Assembly: GCF_048128805.1 (NCBI RefSeq)
Contig: NC_136005.1
Span: 20,569,260-20,633,259, forward strand
Length of the DNA stretch: 64,000 bases
Direction: 5' to 3'
Source: Centroberyx gerrardi
Taxonomy: Eukaryota; Chordata; Actinopteri; Beryciformes; Berycidae
The notes below the pieces were generated by a model. That model saw only the letters and a program-made list of their open reading frames with translations, was not told where the DNA came from and searched no databases. The stretch's first letter is position 1. Each line of letters begins with the position of its first letter. This document shows, piece by piece, positions 1 through 13,885 of this stretch. The position numbers were made by a program, and so were the translations under genes.

Positions 1-55
1 TCTGTGAGCCATGTGGGGACATGCAGCTGGAAACAGCAGGTGTCCAGCTATGACA

Positions 56-56
<1 letters not shown>

Positions 57-97
<41 letters not shown>

Positions 98-102
98 ACA
101 CA
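57..102. repeat. CA microsatellite
   Basis: About 23 CA units with one interruption (CATA). Confidence 0.9.
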
Positions 103-1212
103 GGAATGCTGTTCGAAGGCACAGAGGAACAGATTTGGGAAAACAGAGACGGGGTCAGCTTTAGGTCCTATGTGGCAGCAGGGGTCCTGTTCACATGCCA
201 AGGGTGTCTATTGACGACCTGTCTGACAATGCCTCCCTCTGCTGCTTTACTCTACAGCTCAGTCAATCTAAACTAATACTTAATACTTTATGCTCTGGTT
301 CTTTTCCCACACGGTAGAGGTCGAAAGGTAATCCCGCTCAATCCAACATGACGCTGCACAAAACACTGCTGGTTTTAAAAGTCTATGCCAAGTCATTGGA
401 GTTCAATTGGTGAGCAAACAAGTGTCTTATTAAGCAGGTGGATCTATGACTAAAGGTCCTAATTCATAGCAATCTGAATGCCTTTGCTCTTCAACAAATA
501 TTTCAGATCAAGAATATATTAAGTTGACTTCTTCCTTAAACCCAGCATTGTTTGGTCTCTAGCCCTGTAAACATGGACACAAACTTTACCTTGTAATGTC
601 ATATTATGGTCTTACTTTAAACTGAATTTGAGTTCTTCTGATAATTTTAGCACTATTTCTTTTTAACATTCCATAATTGGCCTCTGGACAGAATATGCCA
701 AACTTGGCTGATGTAGTTTTCTTTATTCTGGTCCCAGTCAAACAGGTTTGCAATTAATCTAAACTGCAAAACCTTGACTATTAACAAGAAATAAAAGTAG
801 AAACCTTTTAATTCTGCTTCTCCCTTTTAAACTGTCCACATTAGCTTTCAGTGGAATTTGAAATACAAATTTGAAATTGTATTGATAACATTTAAGGTGT
901 TTGCATGATATACATTGCATGATAAATTTCATGTAATGATTTCCCCCCCATTATAGCCTTTTTTGACTCTTCTACAGCCATATTGCAATGTGAAGCATCA
1001 TGTTGTGGTAAGCATGAGTGGATTACCTCTTACATATGGGTAATCTCTGGCTGTGTTTAATAATAGAAGAATCTATTGTGACATAAGGTGATGAGAACTG
1101 GAACATAAGTTGTGGACAGTAACATGAAGGAGAACAGTTTGTCCACAAGGCAAAGTCAGACATCTGTCATGCTGCTCCTTCTCAATACATCAATATAGCC
1201 ACACTATAGTGT

Positions 1213-1266
1213 TCTCTCGCTCTCTCTCTCTGTCTGTCTCTTGCTCTCTCTCTCTGTTTGTCTCTT

Positions 1267-1301
<35 letters not shown>

Positions 1302-1417
1302 GTCTCTTGCTCTCTCTCTCTCTCTCGCTCTCTCTCTCTCTCACACACACACACAAACACACACACACGCGCGCACACACACACACGCGCGCACACACAC
1401 ACACAGACACACACACT
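1213..1417. repeat. Compound TC/CA microsatellite
   Basis: TC runs broken by TG and CG units, then CA with two CGCGCG islands; about 205 bp, alternating purine-pyrimidine in the second half (Z-DNA-prone). Confidence 0.9.
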
Positions 1418-1690
1418 GACAGTGCAATATTTCATAAAAACAGATAACAAAAGTGAAAAAATATGTTTATTATGTTTAATCCAAATTTGATCCCACTCCT
1501 CCCCTTACAGTTAGACCCCTTCTTTCAACACTGGTGCTGTTTGCAAAGCAGCTCACTGTTGGTGGTCCTGGTAGGGAGCCAAAGGCAATGTGTGTCATTG
1601 ATCGACCTCTGCATTCAGTCAAGTTGGTGCCTCCAACTACACGTTTATATTAAGTGTCCTGTGTAATGGAATTATAGCTACAAGGGCATG

Positions 1691-1692
<2 letters not shown>

Positions 1693-1757
<65 letters not shown>
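1693..1757. repeat. Pure CA microsatellite
   Basis: 65 bp of uninterrupted CA upstream of ghrhr. Confidence 0.95.
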
Positions 1758-1759
<2 letters not shown>

Positions 1760-2012
1760 ATTTATATTCAAAATTCGTTTAAGTTTACTCCTGCATTTCT
1801 AAGATGTGTAGGTTACAACGAAACGGCTGTAAAGTGGATTTACCTTTGCAAAAAAGTAATCCGATAATAAATGAAGGAAGGATACAAAATCACATAATAT
1901 CACAACGAAAATATAAGTCCTTATATCGTAGTGATACCATAGGAGTAAAAAAAAACCCATCAAATATGATAAGTATAAACACACTACTGAACACCAAAGA
2001 GCAACTTCCTAT

Positions 2013-2048
2013 AGGAATATTATAGGAATATTATAGGAATATTATAGT
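2013..2048. repeat. Short tandem repeat TATAGGAATAT
   Basis: Three near-perfect copies of a TATAGGAATAT-type unit lie about 450 bp upstream of the ghrhr start codon, just outside the GC-rich promoter patch. Confidence 0.8.
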
Positions 2049-2159
2049 AGGACTTGGATAAATAAACGTGTGGATGAATGATGTCCGAAGACAAAGATTC
2101 TTTCAAAAAGTTGAGAAAATGAATGAATCCCTCCCATTTGGTAATGTGCTCCATACTGC

Positions 2160-2499
2160 TGCTGTATACGTCTGTGCGCTCTGCTTTTTCCGGGGGGCGC
2201 GCACCTTGTTTGGCTCAGTCGACTCCCGGCTCTCCTCCGCGCGTAACGTAGAAGTCTTGCTTGGTCACCGGCTGACAGAGAGGCATATCCGTCAAACTTC
2301 ATATTGGCGAATATAAGCATCTTGTTTTATGGATTTTTGCCAGCGTGAGGAGTTGTATAACAAGGAAATCACCTCTTTCGAAAAAGGAGACAATTCATTT
2401 AATTTCTTGGAATTTGTTTTATTTTATTTTTTTTGCGTATTTTCCTTGAAACCTAATAATATTGCAAAACAGTATGATCATCTCTACAACTTGGTTGAA
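2160..2499 (+). promoter_or_regulatory. ghrhr: Probable ghrhr promoter and 5' UTR
   Basis: A GC- and CpG-rich patch (about 2163-2280) in otherwise AT-rich DNA lies just upstream of the start codon. It is followed by a TATA-like GAATATAAGC near 2308. I infer transcription starts around 2330-2350, but the sequence does not fix it, and I found no clear Pit-1 (POU1F1) element. Confidence 0.35.
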
Positions 2500-2557
2500 A
2501 TGGATGGCCACGATATTTCACTTCTGGCTGTTGTTGCAGTTGGCGGTGTGGGAAACG
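2500..2557 (+). CDS. ghrhr: ghrhr coding exon 1: start and signal peptide
   Basis: Encodes residues 1-19, [19 protein letters not shown] plus one base, with a short hydrophobic core. Donor G|GTGAGT, phase 1. This ATG has G at -3 and G at +4. An upstream in-frame ATG at 2329 has T at -3 and would add 57 residues, so 2500 is preferred. Confidence 0.68.
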
Positions 2558-2667
2558 GTGAGTGAACAGACAGGAACAATTGAACGTTGACTCCGTTCAC
2601 ATGAGATTTGTTAGGTGTAGACAAGAAAAACCTTTCTTGAGACTGTGGATAGATAGTTTAAAAGAAC

Positions 2668-2742
<75 letters not shown>

Positions 2743-4066
2743 CGCATTTGTGCCAAGTTATGAGGGTCTACTGTAGGCTATGTAAGATGGAAATGACTGA
2801 GGGTGGCCCAAGCTGGTGCTCCCTCCTAAAACCCCTATATTAGTAGATATTGCCCTGTGTGCTATTTGCAGAATGTGCAGATATTGCCCTAGGTGTCATC
2901 AGAGCTGAATCATGACTCATTTGGCATTGGTATTGAATGGTGTAAAATCTCAAGGGATCACGTGATTTTAATGCTGACTGGTCCATTTCCACCCCACTAT
3001 TGCCTATGCGTCCCCCGTGACTCCATTAGGACAACCTCACTGTGGACACTTGTCTCACTTGACTCTGCTGCCTAAAGAGAAAGCATTAATATTTTCTTTT
3101 TCTTTTTCTTTTTTTTGATCATGCACAGCAGCTAACCTATTTTATATCTGAAACTAAAATGACACAGAAAATTCAGGGTGAAGAAGACGCCTATTTTATT
3201 CCATTTTATACTTATTTGAACTTTATATCTTTATGGACTTCATTTCATCATGCCTTTAACAGTGGCTCCTACTCTTCCCAGGCAGCGGTGGAAATAGATC
3301 CACATGGGGTTCTTCAGTGTCTAAATCAAATACGGAAGCTTCACTTGGCTGAAGTACTAAGACCTTTGGCTTCTGTGAGCCATGGCCTGCCTCATGAAGC
3401 TGCTAATGATGTTGTGTTGTCCCTTCCTTTATTAGCTGCTTCCACCAGGGATTTCGCTCCATTTCTGACTGGCATTAGTTGTAGTGCGTCTCTGGTCCTT
3501 TTTTCGCGTTCTCCCTTCTCATTATAGATTGCTGATATATTGATGACAGCAGGATGGGCATCTATAATGCCACTTATTGACCTGCCGGATTCAAGTGAAT
3601 ATGGCAGCAGTGAATTATTATGCACGTTCACAGTTGCCTTTACTCACTTTCTTGCTCTTTCTCACTGTCACTGTTGCCTTTTTCTCCCTCTGACCCCCCC
3701 CCCCCCCACACACACACACACACACATTTTAATGCACATTTTAATGACATCAAAGTCCTGGTGATTAGCTATACTTTGTATCACTCTGAAATGATGAAAA
3801 ATGTATATGCAGTGAGCAAGGTGGGCTCGGGGCTATCAATGCCCTATGATAATGACCTGGTTAAGACAACGATTGAATTCAAATCAAATTGCGGCCACAT
3901 AAACTGTTGCCATTTACGAGTGAGAGCGAAGCACCTTGCGAGAAACGATAATTGAGGGTCAAGCAAATGTCATTACTCACACTCTGCCCTTTAGAGGGTT
4001 AAAATAATTAAAGTGTATGCTCAAATGTCACTCATCCACCTCCTATACATACATATGCACGCCCAT

Positions 4067-4099
<33 letters not shown>

Positions 4100-7000
4100 C
4101 ACACACACGCTCACACTTCTGGCAGAATTCTCTCCATTATTCTTGTTGGGTAAACATCCTGCATTATGAGGAGCTGCCAGGTTTTCCACTTATTCATATT
4201 TTTTCCACTAGATTTTCTGCACACCACCGATTTACGAAATTACGAATTTTTTTCTTTTTCACTGTGTTGCATTCATTGTTTATATCGGATCGGACACCAT
4301 GCCGCTGATACGGATAAAGGCTGTCTTGCTTGTATGAAGGAGGCTGTTTCACTGCTGTCTTGTATCACTGGCAGACTGAACTGACAGATTTGCCTGCTGC
4401 TCTGTCTCAACTACACAGAAACATCTGTTGGTTGGTATAAACCATCCAAATGATTTTGGGGGATGTGAGGACCACCCAGTTTAATTATATTGTGATGCTG
4501 AATAAATTGAATTGAACTGGATAAAATGAGCAGGATATCTGACAGAGAAACCTCCGTCATCTTTCCTCTCCCTTTCAGAGTCTCGTCTGAGCGTATGACC
4601 CTGTGCTGTAGAGAATGTAAAAGACCGGGAGGGTTATTTAGCGAGAAGCCAGGATTTATAAGGTGTATTTTCTGAGCGCGTCCTTTTGAGGCAGTGAGAT
4701 AAGACTGAGGAAGGGAGCGTAGGGAAACTGTGCACTTTATTTTATTAATTGATTTATTTGAACAAATCAAGCTTCTCCACACCTAGGAACTGGTTCATTG
4801 AAGGGGAAATGAAAAATGAAGGAAAAGCAAGATATTTGAATAGGCTGACACACATATACAGATACACATACAGTCACACACACACACACACACACACACA
4901 CACCAAGACAGACTTGACAGCTGCAGTGCAGCGCACGGTGAGCTGTTCTCTGTAATTGGCCGGGAGGTTGTTCTGTCCAATAGGAGCAAACCTCTCCTGT
5001 CTCATGTTAATCCTGGGCACAGCAGCACTGTGAGTGGAGTGGAGGGGGTCAAAGGTCACACTCACCTGCAGTGTCACCATCTGTGAGACAGGCAGGATGT
5101 CTTGCCATGATGTATTACACACTCACAACCAAACACATGCCCTAGCAATCAGTGAGACTCCTCCAAACCAATTACAGGGCTTATTTCTCATTTGAAGGCA
5201 TATAATAGGCTTGACACCCAGAATCAAATGCAATCAATTTTGTGACAGGATTGCACAAATCTAATGTAGTTGCAGCATGGAGATGCTGTTTAAATCTGTA
5301 TTTTTTGGCATATGTACATTTACATATTTCACTCAAAATTATTATTGGCCTAGGTCACTTTTTCCAGCGCCGATATCTGTCCTCCTCCTCCTCACATACT
5401 TCACGAGGCGTGAAAGGGAGTGAAAGGCGCAGGAGCCTTGACAGTATATGTCAGGAGTTTAAGAGAAAGTCATCGAGCTCCCAGGTCTCATCTGTCAAGG
5501 GGGCTGATTACTGCACAGAGGTTCCTCACTGGAGGAGAACTGCTGCCATCCTCAGGGTTTTCACATCAGGTTCCACACGACGACCTGGGAAGGGGGTGGA
5601 GGGGGCCTTACGTCTTTCTTTCTTGAACTGAGTAATTTAGAATGAGGTAAGGGTACAAGTGAGGTAAGGGATACTGTAACTTTGGCTGCTAGATACAATT
5701 TGCGTCCTCCTCACTGTACTGCTGCTAATTGACGTCCCCACTCTTTGTGCTCTCTCTCTGCTCCTCAGACAGAAGCCATTCACCCAGACTGTGCCCTGGT
5801 ACTGCAGCACATGAAGGCTCAAGAGGACTGCATCCAGATACAGGAGGACAACAACCACTCCAGCAGGACAGGTCTGTGTGGGCGTGTGTGACACATCCCT
5901 TAGGTGTTGTGTTGATTCATGCTTTACTTCATCTATTCACTTTATTTTGATTATTCCCTTTTATTCAATTAAAAGAAACTAGTTTGAACTCTCCCTCCTG
6001 TGATCCTTTTTGAATTACATGGGAAAGATTGTGTGTAACAATGTCTGAGTACATTTTTAGTGAGTAATTACTTTTACTCACTAGATTTTTTACACCAGTA
6101 ATTAATTTTCCCCTTAGGTAAAATTTCAGCAAAGTAACAGTACTTATACCTCAGTTTTGCTTTAAGATATGCTTACATTATATATGTGCATATATTATAG
6201 TATGCAAGATTACCCATTAGCTCCAATTCAGATACCTATTTAACATATAGATTAAGACACATTTGTGCAAAACCCTGAAATTAAACCTCGCTACCCTGGT
6301 TGAAGGAAGCAACCATAGTCGGCCTACTGGATGCCTTCCTGTAGCTGATGATCGTCACTCTCTAATCAAAAGCATAGTGAACACAATTGTGGAGCCAAAA
6401 TCATTGTCCCTCACTTGGCCAAGCAGCCAAAAACAATCAGCGGAACTAATCAGGTGTGTAGATGTCTGGATTAGAGGCACTTAGTCAACCTGGACTGCTC
6501 CCATTTCATCTCTTCTGCTTGGGAAGGCAGTGAGCCAGCTGAACCAGTGGAGATTCATTCATTATCACCCCCTCAATGCCCCAGATAAATCAGCCACTGG
6601 AACAGCCTGTCCTTCAGGAGGACCAAGCTGCATTTTCCATCTGAGACGCCGCTTTAAAGCAGGTAGATTACTAGAAATATGAAATCTCTTTGTTTTGAAG
6701 TGTTGTGAGTTATGAGACGGGGTCATTCCAGGCGGGTAGGCTCCACTCGCCTCGTTCTGTCTCTCTGTTCTGAGAAGGTTGTTATGAAAGGTAGAATGTC
6801 ATCTGCTCGCCAGTGGGACTGCCAATGCAGCTGGTGTCGCTCAGAATTAATTGCATCATTTGTCACCCTTTCCTGTGATCGTCCAAAGCAAAGACGTGAC
6901 AATTATCATTCGAAGCGGCAGGTATGAGCCTCCTCACGCACAGGCTAAAAGCTGACTGAGGTAGATGAGGCGTGGCTTCTCCACTCGGATTTTACAACAC

Positions 7001-7100
7001 TGGACCGTCCAGAGGGAGACAGAGTCCCAGCTGCTCCTGCGTCCCCCAACTGCCTTCACTCAGCCCGCCGAACACAGACGCAAACAGACAGACACGGACG

Positions 7101-7131
<31 letters not shown>

Positions 7132-8123
7132 GCATACGACATGATAGCTCATCCAAAGGAGGCTGCTCAACGCTTAGCTGCAGAAAGCTGCCAGGGGAAA
7201 AAAGGTTCTGGAGAACTGGAATAGACGAACAAAAATGTCAAACACATTCCCTGGTTGTAAACCTACTGCTAATGAGCTTAAACCTCATGAATATTCCAGC
7301 CTGTTTAACCAGAACTGTCCTGAGGAGAAGGCTGAGGGCAGTGGGGATGAAATTCCCCTCAGTTCACTGACCACAGAGCAGTGGGAAATAGAGCTGAGAG
7401 CAGAAGCAAGAATAGAGAACAGAGACTAGAGGATAGAGAATAGAGAATAGAAGTGGTTGTGAAAGACAAAGTTGTGGGTTTCAGTATGAGGTCAAAAGGG
7501 GTCTCAGATGAACATCATGTCATCATTTTAATCAGGTGACTAATTCATCATGATACATCAGGAGTGAAAGGGCTTATCAGATGTGACTAAAAAAGGGAGG
7601 AACAGATGGTTAAGATAGGGAGAGGTGGTAAAGGGCAATAAGGTTGATGAAATAGTCATTAGAGAGAATGATAGCATTTAGGAAATTCTAGGGCTTGATA
7701 GTGGCAGTGTTGAAATAAAGTGATGTCAGTGTTGCTATGTAGTATTGCATTGTACCTGGTAACTGTGGCTGCTGTGGGTGAAAAGGTGACAGGTAGACAC
7801 ACACTCACACACTTTGTCTTCCTCTCACTTTCCCACACCCCTTTCTCTCTCTCTCTCCGAGTAATTAACGCATGTCCAGCGGAGGGAAAGAGGGCAGATG
7901 TCTTGTCCGCACCAGATTAATTACCTTCACACCTCCAATACCACAGGAAACACGATCAGAGAGAGGAAATGAGGAAAAAGGAGCAAATAGAGAAAGAGAG
8001 TTAACAAAGTCTTGTCCATTCTCGAAGGATACTTGAAATTAGATTCACATTGAGCAATAGCCAGCCTCACGAATTTGTGTGTGCATGTGTGTGTGTGTGA
8101 GAGAGAGACAGAGAGAGGGAGGA

Positions 8124-8157
<34 letters not shown>

Positions 8158-10755
8158 TGCCCATTTAAACATGGCTTTCACGCTCCACTCTTGGCATTTC
8201 CATGGATCACTGCACACCATGACTCTCTTGCCCTCTCTGTCTCTACGTGGTCACTCACTATTGTCATTATCATAACCAATTACACAGACTGAATACCAGA
8301 GAACAAAATGAAATTGAGAATTATTACATTTGTGTGTGTGTTTGTGTGTGTGTGCATGCATGTTAGCATATTGTGAGTGATGTGCGGGTTGGACTTGGAC
8401 AACGCTGTCAGCCTAGACAGTAGCCAGGTGTTTAGTGACTTATCCAACAGATGCAATTTTTTTGTTATTTTGTTATATGGTTATCTGTGTGACTTTAACA
8501 TGTTGGGTCAGTGGAAACTAGCTAGTTTTCCTTGGTTTAGGCATTGGGCAGTAGGAGGTTATAGAGTTCTGGGTGGGGAGATGGGGGATTGTGGGTGGAA
8601 AGGAAAATAGGAAGAGAGATTAGTCTAAATACAACAAAAAACAAATTGTAATGGTTCCATGATTATATCACTCAGTTAAACTATAAGGGCTGTCCTGACT
8701 TTTTGGACATAAAGCAATTCACAACACTTGACCGTTTTCATATCCTCCCCTCTCTCTCTCTCCTCTATCTTCCTTCTTTCCATTTCTCCTTCCAACGCTG
8801 CTTCTCCCTCTCTATCTTAGATCACATAACATTGTTTATTGAAGGGAGGATATTGTATATCCCGGCTGAGCCTTTTCAGCTGCAATATTGTTAACAATGT
8901 TACTGCAGAACCAATGGATATCTGTACATGAAAAACAGGGGACAAATGGGGCCATCAAAACACTGAAAACCAAAGTCTGAGGGGTAGAGCTGTAGCCAGA
9001 GGAGGAGTGAGAGATGGAGGGATGGAGGTAAGAACACAGGGCGTATACCCAGCACCTTTGGTCAATCTAATTCTACTTCCTCACAAACCACATCATGTCT
9101 GCACCAGAAATGACAAACCTTGCCCCGTCACTTGTACTTAATATGTATTATAGGTCACAAAAAGGTCAAAGGGGTGCATGCTTGTGTAACTTCATGCTGT
9201 TGTGAAGCACCAAGACAAAGAAAGACTTACCGCTGAAACCAAACAGGAAGGTATGGCTCTGTACCTGAGGCTATATATGCCTGTGTGTGTGTTTGTGTGT
9301 GTGTGTCCTAATACATGTAGGCACTTACAAATGTGAGTGTGTGTGTCCTGCATTCTGCACATGATGTGATGTTCATTCATGCATGGGTGGGCCTAACAAT
9401 TCTGCTGAAGGACATCACGAAACACCCAATCCACTTAATCTTAACGGGATAACTGAGACCCTGGAGACGGGATGCATTGAAATTCTGAATATCGAGAGCG
9501 CGAGCATGAAAAACAAGGCTTTGTGTTCAAGATGCTGGGTCTGTTGATGGGATAAAAACCAAGGAGAACCTCTCAGACCCAGGCGTTATTAGCTGATGAA
9601 GCCTGTAGATGAGAAGAAAGAGAAAGTGAGAGCGCATCATTCATCCAATACATTATCCAATACAATATAATATATTAATCCTCTCAAACTGCCAGAGAGC
9701 AATGCTTTAATTAGCACCTAATGAAGGTACTTACTGTGGCCACCAGTGGAGCTCCTTTCAGACGCTACGACTCAAACAATAACACTGTGCCCTTTCATGG
9801 TGCTGCAGTCTGTATACAAACAAGAGTAGCTCTTCATTAGCTGGAGAGCCATCAGGACATTCTAAATAGCAGGCTAATTGCGTGCCATATTCAATCGATG
9901 CAACAGAAGAAAATGCCATCTGCAGCTCAGTGTTATTGTACAATAGGCATGACACATGGCGAAAATAAAAAGTCACATTTATCCAGGGAGATGTTTGCCG
10001 CATCACAACTTTGGTGGGAGAACCTCCAGCATTAGCCAAAAGCTGTGTTTTATTATGAATGAGAAGTGGCGTGTCTGCCCGCGCTGCTGTTTTAATTGAC
10101 GCCGGGTCGAGCTCTCTTTGATGTATCGGGCGTTGTGGCGGCGGAGAGAGATGGGCTTCTCATTACTGCTCTCTCTCCCACACCTCCCTTCATTTGGAGC
10201 GACGGAGGCCGCGGGGAGAGCTTGTCAGCCGTGCGAGGGGGAATAACACGGTGCAGAGACGGAGCGTGGGCAGAGAGCAGGGCTGAAGACATCACCAAAT
10301 CAAACGCCCCTCACATTCCCAGACCGGGGGAAACCCCCATAAAAATTACATCTGACTCCATTTGAAGGCTGGCTTTCTACTGCTCAAATGATTTTGCTTT
10401 ATAGGTGTGTGAACTGCTGCTTAACATTAGCAGGTACCATAAAGAGGACGTTCAAGGTCGTACAAGTGGATAGAATGAAAAGTGTGCTGAAAGAGATGTA
10501 AAAAGAGCGAGGGAGAGGAAGGAGACAGAAAAGAATCAGTGTTAATTTATATTTGGAATGTCTAGACTTTGAGGTTATTTCGCACACGGCTCTTTGTCTA
10601 CTTAATAAGAATTACATCAGAACTGAGCAAATATTCTTTGTTCTTTATTCTCAAAGAAGAGAAATTGATTTAACTGATGTTCTTCCATAACCTTCAGCCT
10701 AGATGTAATGAGTCAGTATCCATAATGTAATGGTGTACATGCATGCAACGTGCGT

Positions 10756-10794
<39 letters not shown>

Positions 10795-13456
10795 GACTGT
10801 CCGTCTTTCTGAGTTCAAAGTAATGGGAATACATATATGCTTATGTATGCAAAATATGTGTATGTTATATGTAAAAATTATTATCAACTTTATACACACA
10901 CCACCATTGAGCTCTCAATAAGAGCAGTGTCCACATCTTCCCGTGTTACTCGTGTATGTATCAGTTAATCAATTGCCCAGCAAACAAGCCCCGGCGGGGC
11001 CACTATGGGGTTTTTGTGGGCAGTGTGGGCTGGGGCAAACCCACTCTAATCCCACAAGGGCCCACCGTGGTTTTGCCCATGCAGGGCCCACAGTCTTTTC
11101 CCACCTATGGGCCCCATATGGGTTTTTTGTGGGCTGCCCACACTTGGGCAAGCCCACAGAAAGCCCATTTGGGCCCCAAACGTTGGGGCCCACACGTGGC
11201 TATATGGCTGATATGGGCCCACTGTGGGCAGCCCACAAGTGGCCAAATTTTCATCCCACAGTAGCCCCACATTGGCCCCAAAAGGGCTTGTTTGCTGGGT
11301 GGTTGCTACTGAAACACACACACACACACACACACACACGAGAGGTAATGAAGGCAATACTGAACTTGAGTCTGAACTTGAAAATCTCTCTTCATGTCTG
11401 CATTACCTTTCAGTCTCTCCTCCAATTCACTTCGCTCCCCTTCAGCCCAAGAGAGGATGAAAGGAGGAATATAACACTTAGGTTTACCAGTTAACTGTAT
11501 TGCTATGTTTCACATGAATTTGCACTGTTTTCACTCATTTATTAATGTGGTTGAATAATTGTCTGATGCTTTGTTTTGACTGATCTTTACACTTTATCAC
11601 TGGTTGTATTGCAGTATAATGATTCACCCTTCCTATTACCATAAGGCTCTCATTTGTACAATAAGGTATATGCTCATCTGTCCTCCAAATGCACCACATG
11701 TGTCTGACCATATTTGATATTGTTTCCTCAACCAGTTGGCCCCTCTACATTTACTGTGAACTCATCAGTCAAACTACTATTTTTGACTGCGTGAAGTGAC
11801 ACAGTGTGTTACCATGTTGTCTTCCTGTCCCAGGGTGTCCAACGGTGTGGGACGACATTCGCTGCTGGTACCGTGCTGAGGTGGGACAGGTGGTCAGCGT
11901 CTCCTGTGCTAATGTCTCCCAGCTGTTCGCTAACAACCAAGGTAACTCACTTCAACTCACCTTTGACCTCAGGCTCACAGGCCGTCGGCGTGATACATTT
12001 GTAACATTTTGACTCAATGTAGATAAACAATTTTGCCAACAATCATGCTGCACAGCCTATTTTTTTCATCCTCCTTTAGTGCCTGTACTGTATTTCCCTC
12101 ATTGATGTTGACCCATTTGTCAATCAATAACCTGGCTTAAGGCAATATTGTCTGTTAGCATGGGGTTTGTGAAGCTAGATCTAAGCCTATGATTTCTCAG
12201 TTGACTTTTCAAATGCCCAAGTTTTGTATGTATCAAAAATGGGCAGATTATGCTCTGCTTTTGCATGCACAAACACTGCACTTTAGCCCGCTGCATCTAT
12301 CTTTTAGTTTATAGCACAGCAAAGTAGCCAGGTTATATATAGCTATCTCTTGGGACCAGTGTTATGATTTCACAGTGTGGTTTATGGAGGCTAGACTTAT
12401 TCTACACAGAGGATCTCATGGATTCCTCCCCCTGTGTCTCTGTCATGGACTTGGCTGTAGAAAGCAATGCACTCCCGACTGTTTACACGACCCCACCTTC
12501 TCCCAGCCCCTGTCTCGTCCAGCTGGCTTGCCTAAAGGAAACAAATACGCTTATAACCTCTCATGCATCATAAAATGGTTGACTTGAGATAAAGGATGAC
12601 TGACAATTGAGGATGTAGAAATGTGTGTGTGTGTGTGTGTGTCTGGGTGTATGGGAGAGTGTCTTTGTGAATTACTCGAAACTGCTTGAATGACAAAATC
12701 TCCATGGTGTCACAAACAGACACACTGAACATACTGTATGTGGGATATTGGGTGTGGGAATGATCCACTCGCTGATTTTCAATGGCAGTAAGATTGATAG
12801 AGAGTGCAACAGAGAGCAACAGAGAGTGGAGAAGAACAAAAAAAAAAACAAACACATGAAGAGTTTCTCAGCGAAAGTTGAGCTTCTACTTGTGTGTGGA
12901 GGGAAGAGGAGGAGGCGGAGGTTGCTGTTAATGACCTCATAACTCTAAGTTTTAGTGGGTTCCTGGACCCCCCGGATTCCCTCCCCCACAGACACCAGAC
13001 GGAGATAAACACCGTAGCTCTGCGGCTAGGTTCAGTCTATCCAATGGAAGGCCACGGGCAGAGAAAATAATGAATTATTGGAAAATCAAAGAGTTCACTG
13101 CGAGAGCCAAGAGCATGAGGAAGGAATTGGCGCTGCTCGTTAGGCATGGTGGTATGAGCACTAGCGCCCTCCCTGGAGCCTTAGCCTTAGCCCTCCATTC
13201 ACAGGCAACCATTCACCCACCGACGCCATGGCTGCTGGGCTGCAGGCTTTACATGCCACATTATACTGAGGCTAATGCAGGGAAAGAACTCTGGCGGCTA
13301 GATATCAGTAAAACCGCCCACGACTCAAACCCCCACATTCTCCTTGGCTATGCCGAGGAGATGGACAGGCATATTCATATCCGTGGAGCCGAGTTCTATT
13401 ATTACAGTTCACTGTAAACTTCTTATCCTCCCTATCGCGTATACACACACTGTACA

Positions 13457-13500
<44 letters not shown>

Positions 13501-13853
13501 GTGAACCTGGTGACCTTCTCCGCGTCATGACTGTCGTAGAGCTCGGTGAGCGAGCTCCGTCATCCTACTGCAGGCCATGGTGGGAGAACATGGCTGCAGT
13601 CTCCGCATTCCCCTCATTCGTATTCATCATTTACAGCCCTTCTAGTCATCAGACTATTCTGAGACTGACCTAGAACTTTTAGTGAAGTGAACAAAGCAAG
13701 GATTTCTCACAGCAAATCTCATAGTTTTGCCACGGTTTGGGATACAGTAGGTGCAGTAAGTACAGTGTGTGCTAGAGTGAAAATGTACTTGCACACATAC
13801 ATCACTTGTATCACTTGGTGGGGGGCAAGGCTATCATTATGCATGTATGTTTG

Positions 13854-13885
<32 letters not shown>

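Larger units (their letters stand above)
1..2012. other. Upstream flank of ghrhr, no gene seen
   Basis: AT-rich DNA with three large microsatellites (57-102, 1213-1417, 1693-1757). Open frames here consist of Leu-Ser or His-Thr repeats translated from the microsatellites, so no coding region is supported. Confidence 0.7.
5872..11833 (+). other. ghrhr: ghrhr intron 2
   Basis: The largest intron of the gene. It holds CA/TG repeats (7104-7132, 8076-8157, 10757-10793, 11312-11340), a CpG-rich patch at 10085-10275 and a compact inverted-repeat element at 10976-11299. No extra coding exon was recognised. Confidence 0.75.

Noticed and set aside
1190..1490. Long open frames on both strands made of Leu-Ser, Arg-Glu or Cys-Val repeats
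   Set aside because: They are translations of TC/CA microsatellites and have no other coding sign.
10943..11494. 183-codon open frame
   Set aside because: It runs through the 324-bp inverted-repeat element and an adjacent CA repeat; its Gly-Pro-rich reading comes from GGGCCC motifs.
13070..13417. 115-codon open frame in ghrhr intron 3
   Set aside because: No splice sites in frame, no domain, and an unneeded insertion between conserved receptor exons.
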